DNA of 64,000 nt from Strongylocentrotus droebachiensis (Eukaryota > Echinodermata > Echinoidea > Camarodonta > Strongylocentrotidae): NCBI GenBank assembly GCA_035222895.1, contig JAVYIG010005309.1, positions 62,001-126,000 on the forward strand. The letters run 5' to 3'. Positions 23,505 through 34,418 of this stretch are shown here, piece by piece (the first letter of the stretch is position 1; every line of letters starts with the position of its first letter). The notes beneath the pieces were generated by a model. It saw nothing but the letters and a program-made list of their open reading frames with translations, ran no database searches and was not told the origin of the DNA. A program made the position numbers and the translations under genes.

Positions 23505-24806
23505 AAGCATAGATATTCAAGCAAATCAATACTGCCTTGTGAAAATTGAGCTATCATTATGAAATCATTAATACCGGTATGCATACATGTACCTGTTCAT
23601 GTTTCATTATAATACATTTGCCTCGAGACAAAATGACTGGTCATGTTACCATGTATAGTTAAGCATACCGGTACCTACAAGTACTTCACATATTATGCGT
23701 AACAGTTGTGCTTTTAGATAAAATGAATGGCCAATAAACAATAACTATTAAAGCATGTATATATTTAGCATAATAGCCTAGCCTTGAGAAGATGGTAGCT
23801 TAGTTCCTTTTTAGTGATTGTATCTCTGTAAATTGGGAAATTTGGGAAGTTGGAAAGCCCTATGAACTGATGATGCAATACCCATTGTCTAATTGCAACT
23901 GCACCCAGGCATTTAAATGTATTCCGTACTCACAAATACATGTGCCCTGTTTGTTCACACACATGTCTGTGGATTGTGGAATGTATTCACCATCATCATT
24001 ATACTGCATGACATGACATCATAACATGTTGTCACCTTTACCAAATTTCAATGATGACTTTGAGGGGTTTGATCATCGTCTGTGATGATTTCGATGAAAT
24101 AATATTTTTTCTTCTAAAATGTCAAACATTTGTACACCTCTCATATCATGAATTTTTTTTAAAATCGAAAGAAATGTGTATTTAATCAGATTACTTCATT
24201 ATTTTAATATCTCAAGATCAAATTATGTACTGAAAGATTCAGAAGGTCAAAGTTCACCAAATAGTTGTTGCTAAAGGTGATGCTGTAAAGTAAACCCTAT
24301 CTACTTGTGGTAGGGTCCATGTTCTAATACATGTACCTATCCTGTTTCCATGACAACGACCCCCTTTCCCCCTTGTCATCCTCCCTCCTCATCAACAAAC
24401 AGCTGGGAAAATAGACGAGCTTCATACTCCCACTCCTATGGCCGCTGGTAATCACTGCATCTGTATTTGAGCTTCTGTCTTGCACGGAGACTGTAATTGT
24501 TGCCAATTGCAGGATTATGCTTTTTCTTTCTTTTTTGTTAAAAAGAAAATACTTCAAAAGCTTTGAAATATGATTTTGCCTCAGAGAATTTTGATTTGTT
24601 TAAAGCCTAATTTTGTTTTGCATAGTGTGAAGCAGTGAGGGAATTGTGTCTGTTCAATGATGCCAATTTAATTATTGACAATTGCAAGATTTTGCTTTTG
24701 TTGGGATTTATTTCAGAGCAACTAATAGTGTGACTATCTTATATTTTACATGTATATCGTTTAAGACAGATGTAAAAAGTTATACCGAGTTCACATTTTA
24801 TATAGC

Positions 24807-25473
24807 TACCGTAAATCTCTGTGTATAAGGCGCACTTTTTTGCCGCCGAAAAAAATTTAAAGTCGGGGGTGCGTCTTATACACAGGTACAGAATTTTTTT
24901 TTGTTGTTGTTTAGTTTTGATTTATGGCGCTATGCCTGGCAATGTCTCCCAGCTCAGTAATCAGTGTGTTGACTCACCACTCGGAAACTTCAACAACACT
25001 CAAATTTGTCTGTCATCTTGGTTTGAAAGTAATCTTTCTAATAGATCTCAATATGTAGTTTATAATAATAATTCCTCAATTTTTTGTTCTATAACAAATG
25101 GTGTACCACAAGGTACTCCATTGTCAGAAATTTAGAGGATGCTATTCATATCATGCATGACTATTGATGTTTGGCATAGAACACAGTGCTTCTGCTAGGT
25201 GATGTGATGAGGCTGGTGTGGGACACTTGGTATCATGAAGCCTTAGAGTCTGGACCTGTTTTTAATTTACATTAATGATCTTACAAATTCTTCTACAACG
25301 ACATTGTTACTATTATTTGTGACAAGTTCACAACTTCAACTGCACCTCGATGTAAAATGAAGGTCCTTCCCCGCGTGGGTTTTTGGCAACAAAACAACAA
25401 CAAAACAATTTTTTCCCCCCCCCCCCAAAAAAAAAAAAATAGGGGTGCGCCTTGTACACAGAGATTTACCGTA
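24807..25473. mobile_element. TA-flanked MITE carrying the same RT-derived cargo
   Basis: A 667-bp element with about 28-bp terminal inverted repeats, TAC(C/G)GTAAATCTCTGTGTA followed by (T/C)AAGGCGCAC. The ends include TA, as expected for a TA target site (mariner/pogo-like), but the superfamily is uncertain. Inside the ends are T-, C- and A-runs with (GTT)n/(AAC)n sub-inverted repeats, and in the centre a module homologous to the cargo of the hAT-like element at 8085-8722. Confidence 0.75.
24913..25375 (+). pseudogene. Reverse-transcriptase-derived fragment, second copy
   Basis: Runs from AGTTTTGATTTATG to AAGGTCCTTCCCCGCG. The GVPQG motif lies at about 25099-25116 on the plus strand. Compared with the copy at 8260-8617, about 125 bp is inserted between GVPQG and the segment encoding the YIND-type motif (near 25262-25282), so the frame is destroyed. 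A decayed piece of a non-LTR reverse transcriptase. Confidence 0.7.
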
Positions 25474-25974
25474 TACAATATTGCGAGTCTACTTTTACAT
25501 GTGTGTTTTAAACTTTTTTTGTCATAATTTTTTTCCCAGCCTTGTAGTGCATGTGCATGTGACTTTCGTTTGTGCAAAACCAGTGCAAAATAGCAGTTGA
25601 TTGTCACACATTTCATTTCAGTTTTTATAGTACATGTAGCACTATTCTGACCTTAGTTCACTGGGATATATTTTGTCTGCTCATATTATGTAACCATCGA
25701 CCTGTTTGTTTTTTAGGCATTACATACGACTGAATAAGTTTAAGTCAAACTTTCCAAAAGTCATTCGAATGAGATTACAGTTTATGACGTGAAATATACA
25801 TGTACATTGATATTTTGAATAATTGAGATGACAACAAATGAAACAATAATTTAAACCTCTTTATCAATTGTCATCTGCAAAAATCTGACCAAATGAGACA
25901 AGATCAATATGAACACTAGAAATGCAATCGTGTCACAACGATGTGCGTGCAATGATGACATGTTTCTACGTGTC

Positions 25975-27645
25975 AAACGAAAGAGCTTATCTCGGACTAT
26001 CCAGAGCAATTTGTACGAAGTCTGTAGCTTATGTGATATTGGAGATAGGTAGGGCGAAAGAAAGGCCTCAACAGTGACCTTGATGGGATGGTAGTGACTA
26101 TGCCTACGAAGTTTGAAAGAAATTGGGATAGGGGAAAGAACCTAGAAAGGGCTCGCAAGCACTGCGTGCAAAAACCAATGGGATTTGGTGCATGTTCGTC
26201 ATTGCAATCAAGATCGTTCTGGGGGCCAAAAGCGTCAACCCGATATACCCCATAGACAATGCGTGTAATGCATGGGCGGAAAACGTACAGGATCTGTATT
26301 ATGACTGGAGTTAAATTGTTTTTTCTCTCTCTCTTTATGTCTCTTTATGGGCCGTATTTGGTATCATTAGAAAGAGAATTTCATGGTTATTGTAAACCAC
26401 TCTCTTTTTTTCTATGATAATCCTATCAAAACACGTGATGTAAAATAGATTTATAGGACAAAATGGCGTCTTAAATGGCCCCCTTGACCAACTTTAAAAA
26501 TCTCGCCAGGAGGTGCCCTGCGTATTGGAACTCGGCATGTCACTGCAAATTTTCAAGAGAAAAAAAGGACGTTTAAGGGGCGAAAAGCAGTCTGAAAAAT
26601 TACGTCATAGCCGATACGTGTTAGATTCGGGCGGAAACTCGGCGGAATTCGTGTAGTGACCTTTGTTCAAATGCGATTTACTCACAATTTTCTGTGTGAA
26701 CATAATATACTTGGTATCATTTGAAAGGGCACTTCATTGCGGTCAGTTTGACACCATTGTTATCTGCGCGCAATGTATTGCACGCATTAAACGCGCTATT
26801 ACGTAATGCATAGTAAATTCATCATTTTTGGCGATAACTTTGCGCTGACATATTCGAATTTTACCAAACTTGGCAGACAGTTTTCACGTATATGGATACA
26901 TATGTCTGCCAAGTTTCATTGATGTAGGTATAAAGATCGCCAATTTAAAGCAAGTTGAAGTTATTTTGGAATTTTCTTGAAAATAGCGAATTTGGAGGGC
27001 ATTTTTCTCAAAGTCGGTCAGTGTTAGGGTATATAATTTTGTATATGGCTGGAAAGGGCATATCTTCAAGTATCTAAATCCAAAAAGGGTACGGGTTTGC
27101 CAAGCCATAATGGAGATACGGCCACAGAAATGAAGCCAATTCCCAGAACTTTAGAGGGCGCTATTTATGTTTTGCATAGCCATTGGAGCTTGAAATTTGG
27201 CATGGCTATGTGCAATTATGAGATTAGGATACTGTGAGATTTAAATACAAAACAGAATTTATATGAGAAAGTTATGGCAGTTTTAGATTTTTAGGGGTCC
27301 ATTTTTCAAGAATTTGAGAGATTTTTTAAGGAGTCGGTTTCAGATTTGAATTTTGAGTACGAAGATGGCATTTTGAAGGTCAAGTCATACGTCGCGGATG
27401 AAAGAACATCTCTTAGACTATCGTGGAGATGGGAAGGAAGAAAGAAAGGCCTTATAATGGACCAGAAACGGACAAAATGGCGCCTGGACGGTTATGCATG
27501 AGTGATTTCGAAAATCGAAGAATGTAGTGACCTTGATGAGATGTTAGAGACTATGCCTATGAAATTTGAAAGGAAACGGACATGAGGAAAGGGCATAATT
27601 AGTGATGACAAGCATTACGTGTAAAACGAATGGGATTTCAGGACG
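25975..27645. repeat. Region bounded by diverged ~220-bp direct repeats
   Basis: About 25975-26190 and 27395-27640 share a series of blocks in the same order: GAAAGA(G/A)C, ATCTC..GACTATC, GAAAGAAAGGCCT, TAGTGACCTTGATG, GACTATGCCTA, AATGGGATTT. The 1.2 kb between has no ORF and contains ACTTGG(T/C)AT..CATT and GTAATGCA blocks. It could be a decayed dispersed element with long terminal repeats, or a diverged local duplication. Confidence 0.5.
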
Positions 27646-28028
27646 AAAAGGAAAATATTAATGGGGCAGAATGTGAACAAAAACAAGGCAATGACGAAGG
27701 TCGTCATTGCAATTACTGAGAAAAGTCAATTGTTACAAAACCTGTACTGCTGTATGCTAAAAGTTTAAAAAGTGAAAAAAATTATTTCTTTTGTTTCAGT
27801 TTTGTCTCTCTTGTAATTCTTTTCTAAAGTCTTAGCACCTTATTACACCTTTCACATGCCAAATATTTTGTTTCTGAATTGCTCTTGTTATTTGTTGCAT
27901 TTTGACAGCAACCCTGTTTTCCACTACCTGTTGAAAACCTGTTTGCATTGTGTCATATTCATATATAATAGTCTTTTAGGGTTTTAATGATATCTTACGT
28001 ACATTTATAAACAACAAGTTGTCTGCTT

Positions 28029-28228
28029 AGAGCCAGTAGCTGTATCCAATGCAGTATGTTGATTAAATCAGCATTTTACTTAGCATTTTATTTGGCTACC
28101 GGGGTAAGTAAAAAAATAAATATGTCTTGAATCTTCTCCAGATCACATCTAATTTGAACTTACTGGTAGTCAGAAAATGAATGAGATACTCAAGGTTACT
28201 GACAGTATTGAATTGAATACAGGCCCTG
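28029..28228. mobile_element. Degraded relative of the 4861-5235 MITE
   Basis: Shares CATTTTACTT...TTGGCTA interior blocks and the right end GTATTGAATTGAATAC(A)GGCCC. The left end is poorly conserved. Confidence 0.45.
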
Positions 28229-28385
28229 AAAGGTGTTTATAGCTCTATCATACTGCCAAACAGACCAATCCTTGGCCATTCGGATGTAGTATTCTTTGAA
28301 ATGAGCATTCTTCAAAACCGATATGAAGAAGATAAAAAAGTTTTCATCAAGGTACTTGAACTTGTACATTTTATTGGCATGTACA

Positions 28386-28697
28386 TGGGTGCGTTTCACA
28401 AAGATTTTAAGTTGAACTTATATCTTAGTTGGACTTAACTATTATGGAAAGCTGTTAGCATCTTTGAAAATATTCTGTAATTTTTTTTTAAAGGCATAAA
28501 ATGTTGATTCAAATCATTCATATTTTCTGTCATTTAGGAGATTTCATGTTCTTGATGTGGAATTTATGGAAAGTTTGAAATACTTCAATTTTTGCTTTTT
28601 AATATATTTTATTTTAAGGCTGTAAATGGCTCTCCATAATTTTTAAGTCCAACTTTAGAGTTAAATTGACATACGATCTTTGTGAAACACCCCCCTG
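28386..28697. mobile_element. MITE-like element with GGGTG(T/C)GTTTCACAAAG ends, copy 2
   Basis: About 312 bp, homologous to 10696-11021: left end TGGGTGCGTTTCACAAAGAT, right end inverted CCAGGGGGGTGTTTCACAAA, with the same AAGTTGAACTTA and TAAGTCCAACTT subterminal blocks and TTGATTCAAATCATTCAT interior. Confidence 0.7.
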
Positions 28698-28868
28698 GAG
28701 TATACTTTCCACATTGTCAGGGCCCTTCTATTTATTGCACTCTTGTACTTCGCACCCAGAGCTGTGGCTAGCTGCACTATAATCCTTTCTACCTTCCATT
28801 CCTCTCTGTCATTGCACATAATGACAAAGTTAAAACAATCCCACCTCAAATGTCAGCAGGTAGACTTA

Positions 28869-29555
28869 TGAGTGATTTCAAGTTTCAAGATTTCAAGGTG
28901 TTAATGTTAGTGTTAAGAGCAGTCAAGAGTTCTTAAATCGAGCTAAAAATTTGCTGATGAAATTAAGAGCCCGATGCCGATATCAACATCGATAGCTTAA
29001 CAATACTGTGACGTCATCGCGATCGCCACACAGACTTGATTTCACGACGATGATTTCAAAATAGTACATAAAATCTAAAGATATCATAAAAAGCTGCACA
29101 GAATAATTTACACTTATTTCTCTGGTCTTTAACACCAGCTGATTTCCATTTCGGTGTTATGCTATGGTCACATTACCCAAAAGTAGGCTGCTCGGCGGCC
29201 GAGCGGCGAGTTTTTAACCAATTCTGCCCGGCAGCTGCCCGGCCACCGAGCGGCGGCCGCCCAGGCACCGCTCGATTTTAGGGCATCGCTCGGTCGCCGC
29301 TGAAGTTTTAGCGCGGAGTTAAAATTTGGGCGGCGCCTGCTCACTTTTCACTCGCTGCCCAAAATACGCTCGGTGCCTGGTAGGTCGCCGCCCGGGCACC
29401 GACCTAATCGCTGGGCGATGCCTATTTCCAGCAGCGACCGAGCAGGCTACTGATCGGCCGGTCGCTGCTCAGATTTGTGACCATAGCTTTAGGGCTTGTG
29501 TTAGTGTTTATTAAACACTAACACCAGCCCTAAACACCCAACTTGAAATCACTCA
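28869..29555. mobile_element. Inverted-repeat element containing a second, GC-rich element
   Basis: TGAGTGATTTCAAGTT at 28869-28884 is repeated perfectly inverted at 29540-29555; inside it GTTAGTGTTA and TAACACTA-type blocks also face each other. The GC-rich palindrome 29161-29487 lies inside. Confidence 0.65.
29161..29487. mobile_element. GC-rich palindromic element, GCTATGGTCACA ends
   Basis: A 327-bp island, far more GC-rich than its surroundings, bounded by perfect 12-bp inverted repeats GCTATGGTCACA. The interior consists of GCTCGG, CGGCCG and GCGGCGA motifs in both orientations (for example GTAGGCTGCTCGGCGGCCG against GTAGCCTGCTCGGTCGCTG), giving strong folding potential. The 62-codon ORF inside is not credible as a gene. 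Confidence 0.7.
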
Positions 29556-30178
29556 ATGTGTGCTCTTAAGCCAACGCCTGATTAATATGCTTCTTGCAAA
29601 CTGACTCTGCTCACATATTAAAGCATGGCTTGATGCATCTTGCCCTTGTAATTTTCATTATTTTCTCGTACAGTGTGTATTTCGTGTATTTCTATGCCCA
29701 TAATCATCAAAGGTGGAAGTTTGACAAAAAATATTGTCTATTCCGTTGCCCAAAACAAATAACAAAGAAAACTAAATATTTGAATGTAAGTGCCAGTCTG
29801 GAAGAACAATCAAGTTACTCAAAATTGACTGCAAAGCAATACCTATTTTTATGTGGTTTGAGATTGTTTAAACTCATTCATACAGTGGAGTGCTTTACAG
29901 GGCCTTTCTACAATGCATAACACGGGAGATACGTATAACATGTATAATCCTTGAATGTCACTCATCTTCGATACTCATTGATACAATGTACATGTAAGCC
30001 ATAAATAGCCATTTCTTTTTATATCATTGGTCATGCAAGGTCAACAATTCTGTGGCATTGAAGGCAGCATCAAATCATTAAAACATTTTAAGTATAAGAT
30101 TTATAATCCAAACAATACGTTATAAGGTATTTGTATTTTTGCAAAAATATTTTGTATATTCTGAATTGTCTTCAACAG

Positions 30179-30231
30179 CTCAAGACCAGAGTTATTACCA
30201 CGGCCACCGAGCGTTGACAGCCCTCCAGCAA
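30179..30231 (+). CDS. ASAP: ASAP-type ArfGAP, exon D (short proline-rich)
   Basis: Only 53 bp. Acceptor TCTTCAACAG before 30179, donor GCAA|GTAAGT after 30231. One base completes the codon from exon C and one is left over. It encodes SRPELLPRPPSVDSPPA, with an LPRPPS SH3-ligand-like motif. The flanking exons fit without frameshift, which is the main support for so short an exon. Confidence 0.8.
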
Positions 30232-31095
30232 GTAAGTCTCACTTCACTTATCTCATGTTGATAGCATATGCTGGTTTAAAAAGGAATTCATTTTTTGAAA
30301 TAAATTATTCAAATTATGTAAGGAAACCTGTTTACTTTCTAGACTTCACTGTCAGACACTATTGAGTGACTGACTGACTTTTTTTCTTTTTTGGTAATAA
30401 CATACATAAAATGAGCTGTAAAGGTACATGAGCATTTATCTACAATAATAGCCCACTTCTTTTAATGGCCAAAATTAAACTGATTGAATCTTTGCACAGC
30501 AGAAAGCATACAACCATTTAGTACAAGGTTCTGAAAATCAGACTATTACTTAGGTGATTGCAATCACTAAAGTCGATATGACAACTAATGCTCGTTATTT
30601 TCCCGCTAAAAGACATTTTGAAGCCCTTTCGTTTTGAGAGAAGTTTTAAATTAGTATTATCTTTCAAATGCCGTTGGAATTCAACCATTTCATTTTTTGG
30701 CCCGCCAATGGGACATAGTACCTTTAACGGTAAGTGTTAAAGTTGTACTTGTTAAAAGAAATATGCATGTGTTTTACTCTAATAGTAAATCTTTAGTCAC
30801 ACTGCCATCTTGACTCCACGCCAACTCTAAATCAACCAATTATTGGCCATTCACGATAACGTGATATTTGTTTGGTATTTTGTCAATCTGGTGTCTGTCT
30901 CATTGAAGTGACTGACGTGTTATTGAAATGGTTAGCAGCTAATAGCGCTTAGAGACTTCGGTGGTAAGCGCTTTATAAGTAACGTTTTTATTTATTATTT
31001 ATTATTATTTATTTATTTATAAAGTGTAAACTCTAATTGATCTCGTAATAAACCAGAGATAGAGATCACTTCCTTTCTCCTTGCCCTTCTTTCAG
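30232..31095. other. ASAP intron between exons D and E
   Basis: AT-rich. A SINE-tail-like fragment, AGCGCTTAGAGAC...AAGCGCTTTATAAGTAACG followed by (ATTT)n, lies at about 30935-31022. Confidence 0.55.
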
Positions 31096-31331
31096 TTCCA
31101 CCAAAGAAATACTTGACATCCGACAGCAATGGGACAGCGTTGGGTGCCAGTAGCAGACCAGGTTCCCAGGCCAGCTTCCATTCTAATAGTAGACCAAACA
31201 GCCAGCAGGACCTGCCGACCACGCCCGGTAGCCGTTCGCAGAGTCGTCACGGCAGCTCCACTGATGATGCATCCAGTAGCAAGAGTAGTAGCAGTGGTCC
31301 ACCTACCCCAGCACCAAGGGGCGCCAAGACG
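31096..31331 (+). CDS. ASAP: ASAP-type ArfGAP, exon E (Ser-rich linker)
   Basis: Acceptor CTTCTTTCAG before 31096, donor AAGACG|GTGAGA after 31331. Two bases complete the split codon, and the exon ends in phase 0. It encodes about 78 residues: PPKKYLTSDSNGT, then repeated SRPGSQ/SRPNSQ and SRSQSRHGSS motifs, a serine run and PPTPAPRG. This is a basic, Ser-rich and probably disordered and phosphorylated linker directly before the SH3 domain. Two overlapping ORFs in other frames and strands are shadows. Confidence 0.85.
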
Positions 31332-31468
31332 GTGAGAAACGATTAATCTTCCCTTTCTTGGATGATTGTACAACAACTCTTCTGTGGTCAATCTCTCAAA
31401 GTGACTTGCTAACATTGTGGAAGGTTGATGAAAAAACTGCGTAATTTTTGTATGAAATGTCACTTATG

Positions 31469-31617
31469 AATAATAATAATAATAATATTTGATATTGGAT
31501 ATAGCGCACATATCCATCCTGCAGGGTGCTCAAAGTGCTCCAATATTACCCCGGCTCTGCTAGGCTACCGATGTCGGTGCTCACAGCATTCAAGGAATTA
31601 CTGTGCGACACCCTCTA
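31469..31617 (-). mobile_element. 5'-truncated SINE fragment
   Basis: Minus-strand 3' part of the SINE family seen at 38332-38610: AGAGCCGGGGTAATATT, GCACCCTGCAGG, a GCGCTATATCC-type segment and an (ATT)n tail at 31469-31490. The tRNA-like head is missing. Confidence 0.75.
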
Positions 31618-31735
31618 ACAGAATATTGTCCCAACCATTTTTGAATTTTCTTAATTGTTTTTCATGAAAATAAGACATAAGACAGGCTTTAAAAAATCTT
31701 TCAACAGTTAAAGCTTATCTGCCATAGTTTACAAG

Positions 31736-31903
31736 AGGGATTAGACTGCCCTGCAAGGTCACTAGACAGGTGGTTATCTCATCAAATCAGCTCTCAGTTA
31801 ACATAAGAAAAAGAGGATAATGGGGGACCAATGGTCACCGATTAGACATTGTTTGTTATATAGAGGGCGCAAGTAGCTACAAGTAGTACAGTGGGCCTTT
31901 AAA
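31736..31903 (+). mobile_element. MITE copy 2, inverted relative of 20361-20555
   Basis: Reverse-complement match to 20361-20555 over GGGATTAGAC, GGTCAC, ATCTCATCAAATCAGCTC, TAACATAAGAAAAAG, CCAATGGTCACCGATTAG and TATAGAGGGCGCAAG. The left terminal repeat is lost. Confidence 0.75.
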
Positions 31904-32256
31904 TGTCTGGAATGGTAAATAGAGCCAATTCATTAACTTTTTACGATTTATATTCACCTACATGTAACATGTAATTTAATTGTAATAATAAAGTTGGGAG
32001 AATTAAGGAATCGATCAGATCAGTTTTTCCCAATTGTTATCATTAATAATGGTCTGTTTCCCCCCAAACTTCAGATTATCTTTAATTGTACATCTAACAC
32101 TGTAGTCACTACCTTAGCACCATTTTCTCTCATCTGAACAATGTTACCAAGTCCCTCTCATTCCTCTACATGTCAAAGCGTAACTTTAATACTGTTTCCT
32201 GTAGGCAATGGGCTAAACATACCCTTTTCACATAGTTTTGTTCCTTCCTGTTCTAG

Positions 32257-32370
32257 AGACCAAAGAGAGTGAGAGCACTGTATGACTGTCAAGCCGATTA
32301 CCAAGATGAGCTCACATTTGAAGAAGGAGAGACTATATTAGTGACAGGGGAGGCTGATGCAGAGTGGTGG
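32257..32370 (+). CDS. ASAP: ASAP-type ArfGAP, exon F (SH3 domain, first part)
   Basis: Acceptor CTGTTCTAG before 32257, donor TGGTGG|GTGAGT after 32370; phase 0 at both ends, 38 residues. Visible SH3 landmarks: VRALYDCQAD (ALYDY-type motif with Cys in place of Tyr, as in ASAP proteins), DELTFEEGE (RT loop and diverging turn), ILVTGEADAEWW (n-Src loop and the ligand-binding Trp pair). The ALYDC, ELTF.EGE and EWW sequence is characteristic of the C-terminal SH3 of ASAP1/ASAP2, which is known to bind proline-rich partners such as FAK. It gives the gene its identity. The following (GGA)n tract is intronic; the Arg-rich ORF running into it is an artefact. Confidence 0.92.
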
Positions 32371-32573
32371 GTGAGTAATCTCAGGAGGAGGAGGAGGAGG
32401 AGGAGGAGGAGGAGGAGGAGGAGGAGGAGGAGGAGGAGGAGGAGGAGGAGGAGGAGGAGGAGGAGGAGGAGGAGGAGGAGGAGGAGGAGGAGGAGGAGGA
32501 GGAGGAGGAGGAGGAGGAGGAGGAGGAGGAGGAGGAGGAGGAGGAGGAGGAGGAGGAGGAGGAGGAGGAGGAG

Positions 32574-32643
<70 letters not shown>

Positions 32644-32978
32644 GGATAGGAAGGAGGATAGAAAGTCATTGAAAAGAAGAAAGAGAGGGGAAAAAAAAAA
32701 AGCAAAAGAAAGATTAAAATATACAAGATAGAATAGAAATAAAGGAGAAGAAATTATTTCATAAAGCACAAAGAGGATAAGAAAATAAAGTAGAAGAGGA
32801 AGTTGAGGAGATGAAGATGATTAAAGGGTGAAGGAGCATAAATGTGTTTGTCAGAATATCTATAAAACAGAAAGAAAAAAATGTAAATATAAAGTCAGGG
32901 AAAGAAAATAAACAGATAATCATTGACATTGTCATTTACTTTTCTCAATTTAACCCCTCTTTTCTTTTCCATTTCCAG
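32371..32978. other. ASAP intron between exons F and G
   Basis: 608 bp, almost entirely purine-rich on the plus strand; it contains the (GGA)n(GA)n tract listed next and ends in a normal pyrimidine-rich acceptor. Confidence 0.7.
32382..32645. repeat. (GGA)n-(GA)n-G-run purine tract
   Basis: About 195 bp of uninterrupted AGG triplets, then about 50 bp of GA dinucleotides and about a dozen G. It begins 11-12 bases after the donor of the ASAP SH3 exon. Such mirror-symmetric purine tracts can form triplex DNA. Poly-Arg, poly-Leu and poly-Pro ORFs across it are spurious. Confidence 0.97.
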
Positions 32979-33050
32979 ATTGGAGAGATAGAAGGCAAAC
33001 CGTCACGGAGAGGGGTGTTTCCTGTGTGCTTTGTACATGTCATCGACTGA
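32979..33050 (+). CDS. ASAP: ASAP-type ArfGAP, last exon G (SH3 end and stop)
   Basis: Acceptor CATTTCCAG before 32979, phase 0. It encodes IGEIEGKPSRRGVFPVCFVH followed by V-I-D and TGA at 33048-33050, completing the SH3 domain (G.FP..FV motif). ASAP proteins end within a few residues of this motif, so the C-terminus is complete. Joined to exon F this gives a single SH3 domain of about 60 residues. Confidence 0.92.
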   Translation: MGEIEGKPSRRGVFPVCFVHVID

Positions 33051-34034
33051 CCCATGCTTGCCACTTCCAGTCCTGTACTCCGATCTGTGTAGTCTTCTTC
33101 CCTTGCACTTGGTCCCACCCAGTAGCATTTAATGTTTGTACATGAAGAGAATACTCTGGTACCTGAACAGAGACAGACTATGTTAACATATTTTCAATTT
33201 GACTGAAAGTAATTTTGAGATTGTAACCTGGTCACAGCATAACTCTCAAATTTTGTATTTTTCCTAGATATAAAGACAATAGTGGAAAAACTGGTAAATT
33301 CCGATAGTCATGAATGAGTTCTAGAAACGTACATGTCTATAATTTGAATCAGTAATATTTGTATAGATATATTTTTGGATTAGAAAGTATCTATCCATCA
33401 TGAGGAGATGAACATCTTTAGAGAAGCATTTTTCAAAATCAGGAATTCTGTTCCAACCAAATCTTTCACCAGTACCAACAATTTGACATTTGTTTCTATA
33501 TTTTTCTTATTGCGATCATGTAGTATCTTATTTCATTTCCATAAGATATGAGTCCCATGTGTCCATAATCATGTTTGGACCTGATCTGAGCTCGGTGAAA
33601 TTCATCGAGTCTGATTGTCAAACTTGCCCTAGACGTGACGGTTGTTATTTGGATAAAGTAGACATAAAGTATGATGATTGGTACTCATTTCTTCTTTTAA
33701 GATTCCTCTTATATAAGAACAATGGAACCTCATAAAGAGCACTGATATAACAAGGTTTCTGTTATAACAAGGTGATTTCGCTGGTCCAAGCTCTTTTTAT
33801 CTTTTTAAAAAAACTCTGATGCAACAAGATACGGTATTCCTAATATAAAAAGGTGATTTCCATGGTTCCATGAACCTCGCTATAACGAGATTCTACTGTA
33901 CATGTTAATATAAGAGTGGACTGTGTGTATTTAATACATGTACATTCAAGTGTTTCGATACAGGTGCTGTCATTTGTCAACTAAGTCCTGGTATGGATCT
34001 ACCTAAGATTATCATTTATTTCTCTAGTAAATAA
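33051..34034 (+). other. Putative ASAP 3' UTR
   Basis: Sequence after the stop. A first AATAAA lies at 34029-34034; others lie further downstream (for example near 37365), so the cleavage site is undetermined. At about 33720-33900 a weak inverted repeat (AATGGAACCTC...GAACCTCG.TATAACGAG) suggests a small MITE within the UTR or just after it. Confidence 0.4.
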
Positions 34035-34418
34035 ACTTTACAACTGATTTCTAAACCAAAGGCTCATTCACAGATGACCCGGTAAACCTCAGCATTTTTT
34101 TTTTGTGTGTGAAATATTGGCAAGTGGGGATAAAGAATAGTAGCTTCATGCAACACAGGTCTAGAGTTAGAGTTTGAAAATGCCCTTTTTGATCTAGGCA
34201 GGAGTTATATCACTTGCATATACAGGTAGGGTCACATTGATAACTTCTGAGCAGTAGTCCATACTTTGATTTAAAAAAAAGAATATGGTGCAGCATGTTT
34301 TTATCTAGTAACAGTTTTGATATGGTTATTAACACAGAAAACTTCCTATTCAGTCAGAAGTGTCCATATTTTAGGGGTTTACTGACAGGTGTTCATGTAT
34401 AAGGATACCTGATATACT

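Larger units (their letters stand above)
23051..30178. other. Rest of ASAP intron between exons C and D
   Basis: Contains the MITEs, the RT-cargo element, a probable large repeat at 25.97-27.65 kb and the GC-rich palindromic element, listed separately. Between 23.5 and 24.8 kb and from 29.6 to 30.17 kb I see only AT-rich sequence. Confidence 0.55.
31332..32256. other. ASAP intron between exons E and F
   Basis: Contains a 5'-truncated SINE and a MITE copy, listed separately; the rest is AT-rich. Confidence 0.55.

Noticed and set aside
32269-32769. Poly-Arg, poly-Leu and poly-Pro ORFs
   Set aside because: Translations of the intronic (GGA)n(GA)n tract after the SH3 exon donor.
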